DNA of 64,000 nt from Rhyzopertha dominica (lineage: Eukaryota; Arthropoda; Insecta; Coleoptera; Bostrichidae): the NCBI GenBank assembly GCA_025024175.1, contig QCXZ01000137.1, forward strand, positions 77,252,680-77,316,679. The letters run 5' to 3'. Shown here piece by piece: positions 10,626-21,119 of the stretch (its first letter is position 1; the number at the start of each line of letters is the position of its first letter). Under the pieces are notes generated by a model, which was not told the DNA's origin, did not search any database, and saw nothing but the letters and a program-made list of their open reading frames with translations. A program made the translations under genes and the position numbers.

Positions 10626-11706
10626 ATAAAGGCTCGAGGAAAAGCGTTGAGTATTGAGTTGCGTAATCTTATTGTAAAATTGCGTCTAGATGGTAAGAGT
10701 GGGCGAAAAATCGCAAAAGATCTCGATTTACCTGTGTCAAGTGTTGCTGACATTATCAAAAAATATTCATCAAGTGGTTCTGTTGCAATTGGAAAAAGCA
10801 CTGGACGAAAACGGATAATTAATGACAGAGATGTTCGAGTTTTAATTAGCATCGCAAAGGAAAATCGCCGGAGTAGTCTACGAGATTTAAATGCAATATG
10901 GTCAGAAAGAATAAAGAAAAGAGCTTCTACAGAGACTACTCGTAAATACATCAGAAAGCGGGGCTATAAATTTTATAAAGTAAGTTTAAGAGGTAAGTCT
11001 CTTGTACTCAAAAAGTAAAATTATATTAATTATTCAACAGGCAAAAGAAAAACCACTGCTGACTATCCGCCAGAAACAAAATCGACTAAAATGGGCAAAA
11101 CAAAGACAAAATTATGAACAAAGACAATGGAACAGCATGATTTTTAGTGATGAGTCAAAATTTGATGTATGCGTCGGTGATATCCGAAAGAGTGTGATTA
11201 GTAACAAATCTGAAACTTACCACAAAGACTGTTTAAAACGGACTGTTAAGTTTCCTGCTAGTGTTATGATCTGGGGATGTATGTCTTCGAAAGGTGTTGG
11301 ATCTTTGCATTTTATAGATGGTACTGTGAACGCCCAAAAATACATTGATATATTGAGAACCAATTTACTCCCATCAGTAGAAATTTTAGTTGATGATGGC
11401 GAACGGACTTTTTAACAGGACGGCGCATCTTCGCATACCGCGAAAATTACAAAACAATGGTTTCAAGACAACTCTATTAACGTTCTGGACTGGCCCTCCA
11501 GTAGCCCGGATCTTAAACCTATAGAGAATCTTTGGGCCATAATGAAAAGAAAGCTAAGAAAGGATCCCCAAAGAAATATTGAAGGTTTGAAACAAAAAAT
11601 TTCTGAAATCTGGGAATCTATAACTGCAGAGGACTGTCAAAATCTGTTAAATACAATGTCTGACCGAATAAAGGCAGTAATTAAAGCCAAAGGGGATGTA
11701 ACTTAA
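10626..11706 (+). pseudogene. Tc1-type transposase with an intron (DD34E), start codon lost and one nonsense codon
   Basis: Exon 1 is 10626-10979 and exon 2 is 11041-11706, together 1020 bp or 339 codons, normal for Tc1. Exon 1 encodes the paired-like HTH region (ELRNLIVKLRLDGKSGRKIA.., GRKR hook). The expected ATG is ATA at 10626. Exon 2 has IFSDESKF (first Asp), QDGASSHTA (second Asp), then 34 residues on SPDLKPIENLW (Glu), so all three catalytic residues are kept. The only nonsense codon is TAA 11413-11415, which was almost certainly CAA in the family motif FQQDGA. Intron 10980-11040 is needed to keep frame. Because all other positions are intact, the inactivation is recent. It may be mobilised in trans. 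Confidence 0.85.
10980..11040 (+). other. 61-bp spliceosomal-type intron inside the transposase gene
   Basis: It begins AAA|GTAAGT and ends TTATTCAACAG|GC, phase 0. It is AT-rich and contains an in-frame stop if unspliced. Removing it joins GYKFYK to AKEKPLL, restoring the continuous Tc1 alignment. A second GTAAGT at 10993 is a competing donor that would break the frame. Confidence 0.75.
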
Positions 11707-11715
11707 TATTAAGGT

Positions 11716-11940
11716 GGTCTGTCGAAGATTTAGTTGACAACGAATTTGTTATAGTGTTGAATAAGCACTAATTTCTTAAACATAATATGTTTTTCTACTC
11801 ATGTATTTTCCAAAGAGTAAACCTGTATATAGTTGTATTTGATGATAGTAATATAAATTTGAAAAATATGTTCTACATATCGTAAAAATTACTTACTCTC
11901 AAAAATATGAAGTGTCCGAACCTATAGTTGTTTGGGCTCG
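11716..11940 (-). repeat. Right terminal inverted repeat of Tc1-type element
   Basis: Reverse complement of 10328-10551. Its inner direct-repeat copy reads CTGTCGAAG in place of the expected GTGTCCGAAG. Confidence 0.85.
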
Positions 11941-11942
11941 TA

Positions 11943-12631
11943 GTACTTTTCAAAGTAGTCCTTAATTCAGGTACAAACATTTTTGTGGAATGTTACTACA
12001 CTATACGTAAACTTAATGANCCGGTTGCAGAAAGGCTCTCCGTATACAATATACCGAGTTGCTGANGTTTTTTTAGCACCTTAACTGAATTTAAAGAAAA
12101 AATCGTTGTATAAGGTCAACTAAGTACATTTTTATAATGCTGTTTTATTAAAGCTCAAATTGAGCCAATATTTTTCGATAAATAACTCTCTATGTCATCG
12201 ATTTGGTTACTGGCATAATAAAAACAACAAGAAAACACATAAAACACACATTTTGCAGAAATAGAACGTGTCAATGAAACTTGAGTGTCGTTTGGGACCT
12301 TTTTTTTTATCAAAAATGAAGTATGTGCTAGAGAGACTGCAAAAATTTCACAAGTTTCAAGTAAGAATTTAGATGGCAATGTCATCTGTCAGCATTACAC
12401 TGACATGATGACAAAGCCACCTAGCTGCCATTATGGGATCTATTTCCTAAAAGAGGTGACCTGTAGCCTGACAAATTGGCATGCACCTCACCTCACGAAC
12501 TCAATGAAAATTTGCATGAACACTTGCACATTAATAAGTGAACAAAGAATCAAACGTCTAAATCTTTTTTCAATAGCTGTTTTTTTCCCCAAAATGGTGC
12601 TGTTAACCGTCATAACTACTGTTACTGGTTG
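11943..12631. other. Intron sequence, nothing recognised
   Basis: An open frame at 12285-12632 (+) has no domain I recognise and no splice sites that would join it to the DIP exons. Confidence 0.5.
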
Positions 12632-12908
12632 ACTTTAGGGGTTCTATCAAAATGTCCGTGGCTTGCTAAGTCAGGTTACCGATTTTTATAACAACGTTTT
12701 TTCAAACAATTAAAACATTATCTCCTTGACCGAAACTTGGCTAGGTGTTAATGCGTATGAAAGTAAATATTTTTCTGATAACTTTCTAGTGTTTCGCTGT
12801 GACAGGAAACGAAAAGAAATAACTTTGACTAGCGGTGGAAGGACTCTTTTAGCAATTAATAATCAATGCGCTTGTAAGGAGACTGATGTTTTTAGTGTCA
12901 CAAATTAA
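12632..12908 (+). pseudogene. LINE endonuclease N-terminal scrap
   Basis: Reading +, YQNVRGLLSQ gives the first conserved Asn block of an apurinic-type endonuclease of non-LTR retrotransposons. A stop codon follows, then SLTETWLG carries the catalytic Glu block, and the frame continues to about 12908. Only the first quarter of the endonuclease is present, with one nonsense codon. It is a truncated or internally deleted LINE, of Jockey/CR1/I type by motif style. Confidence 0.65.
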
Positions 12909-14260
12909 ATACCCTTTGTAGTTTTAGTTAAAGTTAAGCTAACTAAGAGCGATATCTTTACCTTATTTGTGATGTATTTTAATTTTAATACTCCTTGATT
13001 TAGTACAAATTCTCTCAAGAAAGCTAGCTAATTTTAAATCATTTTAAGCAAATGAGTAATTAGCTACAATTACAACAAAATTCTCAATTGAGTTTTGATT
13101 TAAATATTTTCTATTGCACTGTAGCACATGTACATTGCAACAAATTTTAACTTATTTTAACAATTTTTTTAGCCTTCTACAGCAGTCTTCTTGCAGTAGA
13201 TTGGTCGCCAGTATTTGATATTAAAAAATACTTACACATAGTGTTCCTACATATTCATCTTAGCACCGTCGTCAATATTTTTCATGGGTTACTTGGATAT
13301 TATCAAATGTATATGCATGAAATCCAAAATATTTAGAAAAATATTTAAAAAATATAAGAATCTCCAAACAATGAACTATTTTAATCTATTCAAGTAGTAT
13401 TGTAGTAGAAAAAAAAACTAATTATTGATGCGGCATACAAAATTACCTGTCACATACGAAAAACGCAATTAAGTACGACCAGCGCAAATGTTGGTCGTTT
13501 ATTCAAAGCAAGAAAGGAAATACACAAATTCTTGGCGTCATGTTATTCAATGATCGTGAAATTTCAAACTCTTAAGATATTGTCAATTATTTTGGCAACT
13601 TCTTTAATTGTGTTTTTCGTCCATCCAACCCTACTTTTAATATAGAATCAATCAATTCCGTAATTTTTTGTCATTCTTGATAGTTGATCTTTATCCGCCT
13701 AAAGCCATTGAACATGAGATTCTTTTGCACAGATTCAACTTTATTTCATTGGAAACTCGCTGTATCTATATTATAGTGACGCTTTTATACAATTTATTGA
13801 ACTATAATATAGGCTGCAGTTGGTTATTCGAAAAAATTAACTATGCTGTGCTCCGAGTTAATACCAGTCGGAAACTAGCGTTTTACGGGTGCAGCAGACG
13901 ATCAAATATGCATGTTAGATTACCAATAACATAACTTAATTTCCTATTTCTATGGCATATAGTGTTAGGAAGAAAATTATTTTGACCATTTTACCTGTTA
14001 ATGTTTATGAGGTTGTTTGTTAGTGAGTGTTGATTTTGTTTGGGCTAGAGTGTACTTATTGAATATGTAATTACGTGTTACTTTTTGAATTGGGTGTTTT
14101 CACATTTTTTTAGAAATCATGCCATGTGTATATTTGGAGCACCCTTGTTACGTCCTAAAAATTTCAAAATTTTTCTAGCACCAGTTTTCGAAAAAAAAAC
14201 CGTTCTGAAGTTCTAATATAAAAATGACCACACAAACGCAGTGTCCCGGGATGGGACGGT
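12909..14260. other. Intron sequence, nothing recognised
   Basis: AT-rich, with no coding motif or clear repeat. The open frame 13668-13934 (+) is judged chance. Confidence 0.5.
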
Positions 14261-15040
14261 GTGACGTAGCACCCCATGTAAACAAAGAATATAGGTTATG
14301 TTACCTACGTGCCTTTGATTGTGCCGAGTGAAACGAGTTATTTTCTTGCTTTTAACGGACTTCTCCTAACAACTGGGAGAACGTTTAAGCATGTACAAAC
14401 CAGAAGCTAACAGCAGATGGTGCTTTGTGCCAGTGTTCAAATTTCAAATACATCCGTCAATAGTCTCAACAAAATATTCGTAAGTATACCGGGAGACTAC
14501 GAACGCAAACGGAGATGGTTTAAAGCAGCCAGAAGGGGTATGACCAAGACAAAATCTACATTTTACTGTTGTGAGACTTGGAGTAACTGCATAATTTTTT
14601 CCACGAACTTTGTGTTCCGGGCATATCTTGGACTGCAGTATACATATAGGCCCCTCTCGCTTCACCTGAAAATAACCTATAGCTGCATTTCCGTGTTGCT
14701 CACGACTTGCACTAGACAAAAGATGCATTTCGTTCAAAACATCAATGATCCATAACGTATTAAATTGCAGATTAAGCTGCTTTATTAATTACTTATACTG
14801 CTGCTTTAGCGCCTTTGATTTCGGCAGCATTAAAACGTGGGTCGCTCTTGATAAATTCGGTGACTATAAACATATCTACAGCCGGCAAATTGTTCGAAGC
14901 CGCTTTAACAAAGCATTCCGACGACATATTGTTGAATTCATATAAAAAACAAACGAGAACACTCTCAAACATAATCAATAACGCCAACGAAATACGGATA
15001 GTAGCGGACGCTATCTTGTTTACATGGGGTGATACGTCAC
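14261..15040 (+). mobile_element. Short THAP-domain DNA element with inverted ends
   Basis: Inverted ends GTGACGTAGCACCCCATG at 14261 and their near-exact complement ending at 15040 (one mismatch over about 25 bp, TAGC versus TATC) bracket a 780-bp unit with a THAP-like zinc-finger relic. THAP domains are the DNA-binding domain of P-element transposases and relatives. The missing catalytic region points to an internally deleted, non-autonomous derivative. The outermost border and target duplication were not resolved; weak similarity continues about 10 bp outside both ends. Confidence 0.5.
14417..14600 (+). pseudogene. THAP zinc-finger domain relic
   Basis: The + frame shows the THAP arrangement: an N-terminal Cys region starting WCFVP in a neighbouring frame (about 14419), then NTSVNSLNKIFVSIPGDY.., then the tryptophan helix RRWFKAARRG, then TFYCCE where the family has CExHF. 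The first CxxC is split by a frameshift, and the final HF pair is lost (CETW). It is non-functional as a zinc finger. The following frame has no recognisable transposase. Confidence 0.55.
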
Positions 15041-15750
15041 AGCCAGTCCTAGTCAATCTTCACACACACAATCTTCACACTTCATAGTGTGGTACATATT
15101 TTCCTGTAATTGGGTGCTGAGCCTGTTGGAATATAAACATTATGATTATTATCACTATTGGTCTGGTTCTAATCTCAGTCTGAGGCTCGTGTTTTTGCCA
15201 TTATTACCAGTAAAAATTGTTGTTTTCTATACTGTATTCAGCAAATCCAAATAAATTACTAATTGATCAGTTGTTGCCCAAAGGTTATTCGAATATTTGT
15301 CCCTTACACGATCTAAAATTGCATAGACTTTATGCTTGCAAATCGATCTCTTTACTCGTACATCAAATTGCGCAAATCAAATTTACACCTCCAGTACACC
15401 ACCCATGGAATCGTTACCTGGTGCACGCTTTGCACAGCTTATCCCTTAACAGCTGCGGCAAAATGGCGCCCACGGACACGTATTCCACCGAAATAATCCG
15501 CTGTTGCATTCAACATATGCAAATAATTTTATTTGCACTGGCCCATTCATGTGGACACTGCTTCCGTTATTCGATTATCCAGCATTCTGGTGCTTGCCAG
15601 TCGGAATGGGGGGCTGGGGGTTGCAGCGGCACATGTTGCATTCATTAGCGATCGATGTGCCGCCACGTCTACGGTAAACCGAACCGCAAAGTTGTGTAAA
15701 TAAATCAAATTATTCCGCATAAGCGGACTACAACGTCTGTTTTGTTCCAG
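15041..15750. other. Intron end of DIP-type gene
   Basis: More GC-rich than average near the next exon and ending TTTTGTTCCAG at 15740-15750. The long open frames here on both strands have no Ig or other motif. Confidence 0.5.
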
Positions 15751-15879
15751 TTGCCAGCGTGGAGGGTCCCGTGTTGAATCTGACACGGGTCGGACGGCAG
15801 GAGATGGGACCTTACCTCTGCATCGCAACCAACGGGATACCCCCGTCTGTCAGCAAGCGCATTATGCTCATTGTGCACT
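15751..15879 (+). CDS. DIP/lachesin-like Ig protein, exon for Ig domain 2 second half
   Basis: This 129-bp internal exon has acceptor GTTCCAG and donor T|GTGAGT, phase 1 on both sides. The peptide (from Val formed across the junction) runs VASVEGPVLNLTRVGRQEMG and then YLCIATNGIPPSVSKR..LIVH. This is the E-F-G strand half of Ig domain 2, with the second disulphide Cys and the GxYxC signature. NLT is a potential N-glycosylation site. The last base T joins TT of the next exon to give Phe (LIVHF). The match to DIP family order is direct, and the exon lacks frameshifts or stops, unlike the surrounding transposon relics. Confidence 0.92.
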
Positions 15880-17382
15880 GTGAGTACTACGCTTACGTAG
15901 GCATATTCCCTTGATAATAGATAGTGGTGCTTGTTTCTATAAATTGATGTGTACGGGGGATTTGGGTGTTGAAAGTAGAGCCCTCTGAACCAGTTAAAAG
16001 CTTGTCGCTCATTTATTTGAAACTAGACGGACTAAAGAAACATCCTACCTAAATATGCAAGAGTATTTAATATTGACTGTTTGGATTTTTATGGTTCTTG
16101 TCCAACCATTTGGACTAACGAATATCGAAGGTTCGCTACACATAAGTAGAAATAAGTAAGTAGATTTATAAAACTAGTAATTCCGTAGAGATCACGGTAC
16201 AAATATTTCGAATTCGACCACTTACTTTCGGAACTCATTCAATATCAGCAAAAGTTTATCCAAAAAAATTGTTAAATAGAGTTCAAATTAATGCCCATTG
16301 CAAGGATTTATTAAAGGTCTGTAAAATAATGACAAGCGTATAATTTAAGATTGACAAAAATGGATCAAATGAAAGTTATCTAGAACTAACAGTATTCACA
16401 AACATGGCGGACTTCTGATTATACCGTAAGTGGTCATATCAACATCGTTATTTTAAATGGAACACGCTGTATTACTTAATTTTTTTGATATCTCGTAAAA
16501 ACTAAATATTAGTAGCTGAAAAATGCGGTTTTCACGATTCCGGATTTAATAGGCTACCGTTTGTAAATATTTAACTAATAAATTTGCCTTATCTTAAATA
16601 CGACTTATGAACCCATTTTTTGCTAATTCAAACAAAAATAACTAATTTTGTGTTAATAATATGCAGTATTTTTCATCGCGCAGTTAGATTCAGAAATAAA
16701 AACCCTTTTTAATATATAAGGTTTGTCAATTGTCAACATAACGACACTAATTTATAGTGCAAGCAATGTTTTATAAAGCAATGTTAGTCGACATGGCTTT
16801 ACTCTGCGGGAAGCAAAAGACATCCCCTGATTGCTTCCATGTTGTACGCTCAACAATGCATTTGGAGAATCAAATTTCTACTTTTTCTATATACAAATAA
16901 ATTGGGATTTTGAAGTAAGTCAAACCTTTACATCACGGATGTTGATATAAATATCACAGTAACATATATTTTTTTGTGAATCGGTCATCGATGTTGTGCT
17001 TTTCTTATTTATCGGATATCGTAAACAAACAGTTCACTCCAAATTTTTTAACTGGTTGTAAAGAATAGAAGTAATGTACTTACTATATTTTTTCTTCCCA
17101 AAGAAGCAATTACCTAATTTTTTTTCCTTAACTAATGCTTCACATTAATCGCAAAACATTTTCGCTACATATCCTTTACTAAACATACTCCAAGAATCAC
17201 GGCTAACGTGATATTGATAACGCCAAATATTAAAAGTTTCCAAGAAAAACGGAAATATCTCAGTAACTACTAGTAACAGGTATACAGTACGGGATGAAAG
17301 ATTTCGTTCGAATTTATTAAACATTACTTGGCAGGCATATACCTCTTCGTGGGGAAAAATTACAAAGCGTCATACCCCAGAC
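15880..17382. other. Intron sequence, nothing recognised
   Basis: AT-rich, no coding or repeat pattern identified. Confidence 0.5.
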
Positions 17383-17655
17383 AGCATTCGATGTATAAAG
17401 AAAATCAGAGATAATACATTACAAAAGTTTAAAAGTACCAAACTAACCACTGAGTGGAAGGCATATAATTGCGTGCTCTCCTCGATAAGGATAAAGAAAA
17501 AAGCATATATATGCTATTTATCTGCAAAAATAATGATAAGCATTTATGGAAAACCTTAAAAAACCTTCATATATCCGAAAACAAAAATTAAGAATTACCC
17601 CGTATATAGAAATTGTGGAGGAGATTAACAAGTGTTTTCTTTCTGTCTTTAGTCC
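17383..17655 (+). pseudogene. LINE endonuclease-RT linker scrap
   Basis: The + frame gives SIRCIKKIRDNTLQKFK, then TEWKAYNCVLSSIRIKKKAY, the lysine-rich spacer found between endonuclease and reverse transcriptase of Jockey-like LINEs. After a frameshift at about 17530, LWKTLKNLHIS follows. Stops then appear and the RT catalytic part is absent. A short 5'- and 3'-truncated relic. Confidence 0.5.
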
Positions 17656-19149
17656 TGCCTCCAATTGACCATCAACTTATAACTGTTATAGTACTAGTAA
17701 ATACAGAAATGAACTTCACTTTAAATTTAAATTATAGATTCTTTGGAATTTAATGTTTCAAGTTATAACGCAATTAATGGCATTTATTATAAACCACTGC
17801 CTAAAACTAGCTTTCGGTAAACAAAATACATCGACTACCTTGTCTAGTTTATATCTTAATCACAGTAATTAATACTAGGCGAATTAACGAATGTGTGTTT
17901 TTGTGAGAAATGTTGACTCATCGCAAAACATTAAAAAGAGTATTCATCTTCGTTCAAAAAATTCTAGAATTACCGCATAATTCTCTTGATAAATCCTTTG
18001 ATCTAACTAGGCATGATGCGGCCGGTACATGTGAGCTTATTTTCTGATATCACATACCTAATATAACCCTTTACGAACATCAGTTGATCGGTTATTTACC
18101 TTGGGATTGGAAGAGAATTTTCTTGCACATGAGTCAACAGAATAAATAATAATTTTTCACTAAGAACTGGTTTTGAGTAGTTCTTTGAACCATAATCAGC
18201 TGTTCTTCTATACCTATACAAATTTTTACAGCAGCTTAAGGGTTTTTCTAACTGGATGGCACTCATCTTTTACGCCTAGAGAGGATTTCTGTTTCATATT
18301 CCAACAGTAAGAGTCATATCTATCAGTTCTTTTCTACTTAACGATATACTTGTTAGTTGCACACTATACCTACTGAACGTATTGAGAATCAGACACAACA
18401 CACAGAAATGTTTTATACTTTTATGACTAACAAGAAAATGGAAATAAAACCGACACAAATCTCTATGTGTTGATCTTGACGTCAAAGTTTGGTGTGAAAA
18501 TTTCAGATTTTATGGATGCCCATTCGCCTGACATCACGTACATAATAGTTGTCAGTGCAAACAAACTCAAATATCTCCTTAACCGCAAATTCCTGAATTG
18601 AAGCTTTTTAGTAATCAGTTTTAAGAATGAATCAGTAAATTTTACAGAAAACTACAATCACTTTGTATTTTTTTTTATTCCAGAGTTACTATTTCTATAA
18701 TATGCCGCGTCAATTAAAAAACGTCAAATTATGTCAAAATGATGCGTTTTAAACAACACAGTAGTTGATCAAGTGAGTAGTGATTTAAAGAAAATTACAA
18801 TATATGGCGTAATATGCTTAAAAATGAAGTTGCTTACAGGATAAAATGGGACATCCTGTAACAAATCAAAGTAATTTTAGAACGCAAGGTTCTGATTTGA
18901 TTAAACTTTTGTTTAATAATATGTTTCGATACCTTTAACTCCAACTAAAATAGCGCACCTATACAAAACTGGGTTTCAAAAAAAACATACACTGTTACTT
19001 ACAAATGTAGCTATTACCATGTGAGCGACTTATTATATTCAGAAAATTGTGTAGTCGATATTCCGAATAACATGTAAATTACAAAGCTGCCATTTTTTTA
19101 ACCCAGATGACTACCTACGTAAGAGAAATTGTTTTTACTTTACTTGCAG
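17656..19149. other. Intron sequence, nothing recognised
   Basis: AT-rich, ending TTACTTGCAG at 19140-19149, the next acceptor. No mobile-element motif seen. Confidence 0.5.
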
Positions 19150-19287
19150 TTCTTCCAACAATTTGGATACAAAACCAATTAGTCGGCGCCTACGAGGGTC
19201 AAGAAGTGTCACTCGAGTGTCATTCCGAAGCGTTCCCAAAGTCCATTAACTACTGGACCAGAGACACTGGTGAAATACTTCCACAGA
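19150..19287 (+). CDS. DIP/lachesin-like Ig protein, exon for Ig domain 3 first half
   Basis: This 138-bp exon has acceptor CTTGCAG and donor A|GTAAGC, phase 1 on both sides. After Phe at the junction the peptide reads LPTIWIQNQLVGAYEGQ and then VSLECHSEAFPKSINYW. This is a hallmark DIP third-Ig sequence: WI(Q/P)NQLVGA linker, B-strand Cys in LECH, and the AFPKSINYW core Trp. It ends EILPQ plus A, completed as Ser by the next exon. The 126-bp intron to the next exon is the only short intron in this gene. No lesion seen. Confidence 0.93.
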
Positions 19288-19413
19288 GTAAGCATCCCTT
19301 TACGTTTTGTATTATACGACCGATTAAATTTAATGGGCGCTCGTGCTTCTTGCGGCGCTCTTTGTTACGAGCCAAAGGTGAGTCCAGCACCTGTATGTAC
19401 GAATTGTTTTCAG

Positions 19414-19563
19414 GTGGGAAGTACGAAACATCAGCGTCGAGTAACGGATACAAGACCCAAATGCGGCTGACAATAAATTCGGTAACGGCGCAGGACTACG
19501 GGAACTACAGATGTGTTTCCAAAAACTCGTTAGGAGACTCGGAGGGAACTATCCAACTTTTTG
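19414..19563 (+). CDS. DIP/lachesin-like Ig protein, exon for Ig domain 3 second half
   Basis: This 150-bp exon has acceptor TTTTCAG and donor G|GTAAGT, phase 1. It encodes GKYETSASSNGYKTQMRL, then TINSVTAQDYGNYRC with the second disulphide Cys, and SKNSLGDSEGTIQLF, closing Ig domain 3. The SKNSLG..EGTI string is shared with the exon at 60733-60882 (-), which has the same length and phase. The last base G fits AC of the exon at 37194 to make Asp. Additional small linker exons in the following 17.6 kb cannot be excluded. Confidence 0.93.
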
Positions 19564-20894
19564 GTAAGTTCTCCAATTAAACATTTATGGGGGAAATCTT
19601 TCTAAAGCATTGTAAGGGCGTTCCACGAAAGGGGACTTCGCAAACTGGCTTAAGAAATCAGAAACTTTGACTACCGGACCAAGTGATCGAATTATATGCA
19701 CAGAGGGTCCCAGCCGGAATACGAAATCACTGCTTTATTAGTAATTACACGGCCATTCATTATTCACAACAAAGTTTGCCTATTTTAGTGGAAAGGATCT
19801 GGCTTCTAACGGACATTAGGCTAAGTGGCTTTTAGTTAACCGCTATTACCGTATCGAACTGCATTATGTTTGTAGCATTCGCGATTAAAGTTCCATATTT
19901 GCAAACGACGGTTCGGTCTGATTATGATGGAGCGGTTTTCTTCCGGTGCAATGCTTCGCTTCAATCAGTAAAGTAAATGTAATTATTGAAACCTTATGAA
20001 CCATTAGGCACACGCTCCTTACCACCACTGCAGATTTTGCGCTCAATTACACCATCTGCTGAAACTTGTAACGCTGCTTTGCGTCGTGAAATTTGCCCAT
20101 ATAACCAAAACGCTCGGAATTCGTATATACATTTCCGTTAATTGGNAGTACTTGTGCGGCATGCCAAAGTGGTTATTGAGACGTGTGAATCAAACTAATA
20201 GATTCATACCTACATGTTAATGTTAGATACAAATAGTTAAAGCAAACCTGAGAAACGAAAGAGAGATCTAGGTTAGAAATAAATTTTGTTCGTTGATGTC
20301 ATATCGACGTGATTACTTTCACTTTTTTAAGCACATGTTTAGCAGATTCCGGCGACACCACATTTCTTGCCATTCTGCAATAGCAATTTGTTTTTTCGCC
20401 GATCTATATTAGACGACTGTCGAGCAGAAGCGCTTGGCAGTAAAAACATGCAAAACCACGTTATATTGACTTCAAAATAGATAATAAACAATTGCCACAA
20501 AAGAATTTATTATTTATTATAAATATTAATAGTATTATTTTAATTGTTAATAGCAAGTGAATTTTTTCTTCGAAAACCGTTTTGATTATTTCATTTAACT
20601 TATTTCTAATAATTGTATTTGTGACAGACTTTGAAACACTTCAATTACTACCATGTGTAAAAATCTCTTCACATACCTAGGATTTAAATTTAATTTGTGG
20701 ATACCAACATATTGTTTATAGCTTTTTTCACGNGAATACTTGAAAGAAAATCTCGAAGAATCCAAATTTGGATAAATTTATAAACAATCTTTGTCCACAA
20801 ACGATCTAGGTGTCTGTTTNCGTTCTGGCGATGTAATCAGCAATTTATCTCCCAAATCCCGAATATCTTCTAGTTGTATATTCAACAATTCGTT
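19564..20894. other. Intron sequence, no gene seen
   Basis: The first 550 bp are relatively balanced in composition and could be regulatory. Nothing specific was recognised. Confidence 0.45.
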
Positions 20895-20940
20895 ACACTG
20901 AAATCTTAGTCTTTTAGGGCTTTATCAGGACAGAAATTAA
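20895..20940 (-). ncRNA. Degraded hammerhead-like motif at the Penelope 3' side
   Basis: On the - strand TCCTGATAAAGCCCTAAAAG occurs just downstream of the endonuclease part of the Penelope relic, where such elements often carry a hammerhead. CTGATAA resembles the CUGANGA core, but the second stem is imperfect and GAAA is not intact. Confidence 0.2.
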
Positions 20941-21119
20941 GAGTATGGAGTTTGGTACAAACCTAACGCGAGAAACACGTTCGAACTGAATCAAATCCCC
21001 AGGAAGAAAGAGAATGAAAACGATAGTCAATGGTGTATCCTGTAGTATTTGGTGTTACGAGGGAGGGGTGGGGATGCTTGGACGGTAGGGGTAGGAAATT
21101 GTGAATTTGAGAATAGCCG

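Larger units (their letters stand above)
10328..11940 (+). mobile_element. Nearly complete Tc1-type DNA transposon with long inverted repeats
   Basis: A 1613-bp element flanked by TA on both sides (10326-10327 and 11941-11942), the expected Tc1/mariner target duplication. Both ends begin CGAGCCCAAACAACTATAGG. The inverted repeats are about 0.22 kb (10328-10551 and 11716-11940). The decamer TTCGGACACT occurs twice within the left repeat, near its outer end (10348-10357) and at its inner end (10542-10551). The outer copy is present on the right (AAGTGTCCGAA about 11910), and the inner copy there is degraded. This is an IR/DR layout like that of several Tc1 elements. Between the repeats lies a single transposase gene with few lesions. 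This is one of the youngest-looking DNA elements in the window. Confidence 0.9.

Noticed and set aside
10647..11018. Two separate genes at 10647-11018 and 11002-11415
   Set aside because: They are the exons of one Tc1-type transposase split by a 61-bp intron and interrupted by one nonsense codon.
15217..15828. Overlapping open frames of 143 and 93 codons in front of exon 15751
   Set aside because: No domain, on opposite strands, and overlapping the splice acceptor. Best explained by the GC-richer exon flank.
19107..19580. A single 157-codon frame across 19107-19580
   Set aside because: It reads through a 126-bp intron whose removal joins the two halves of Ig domain 3 exactly.
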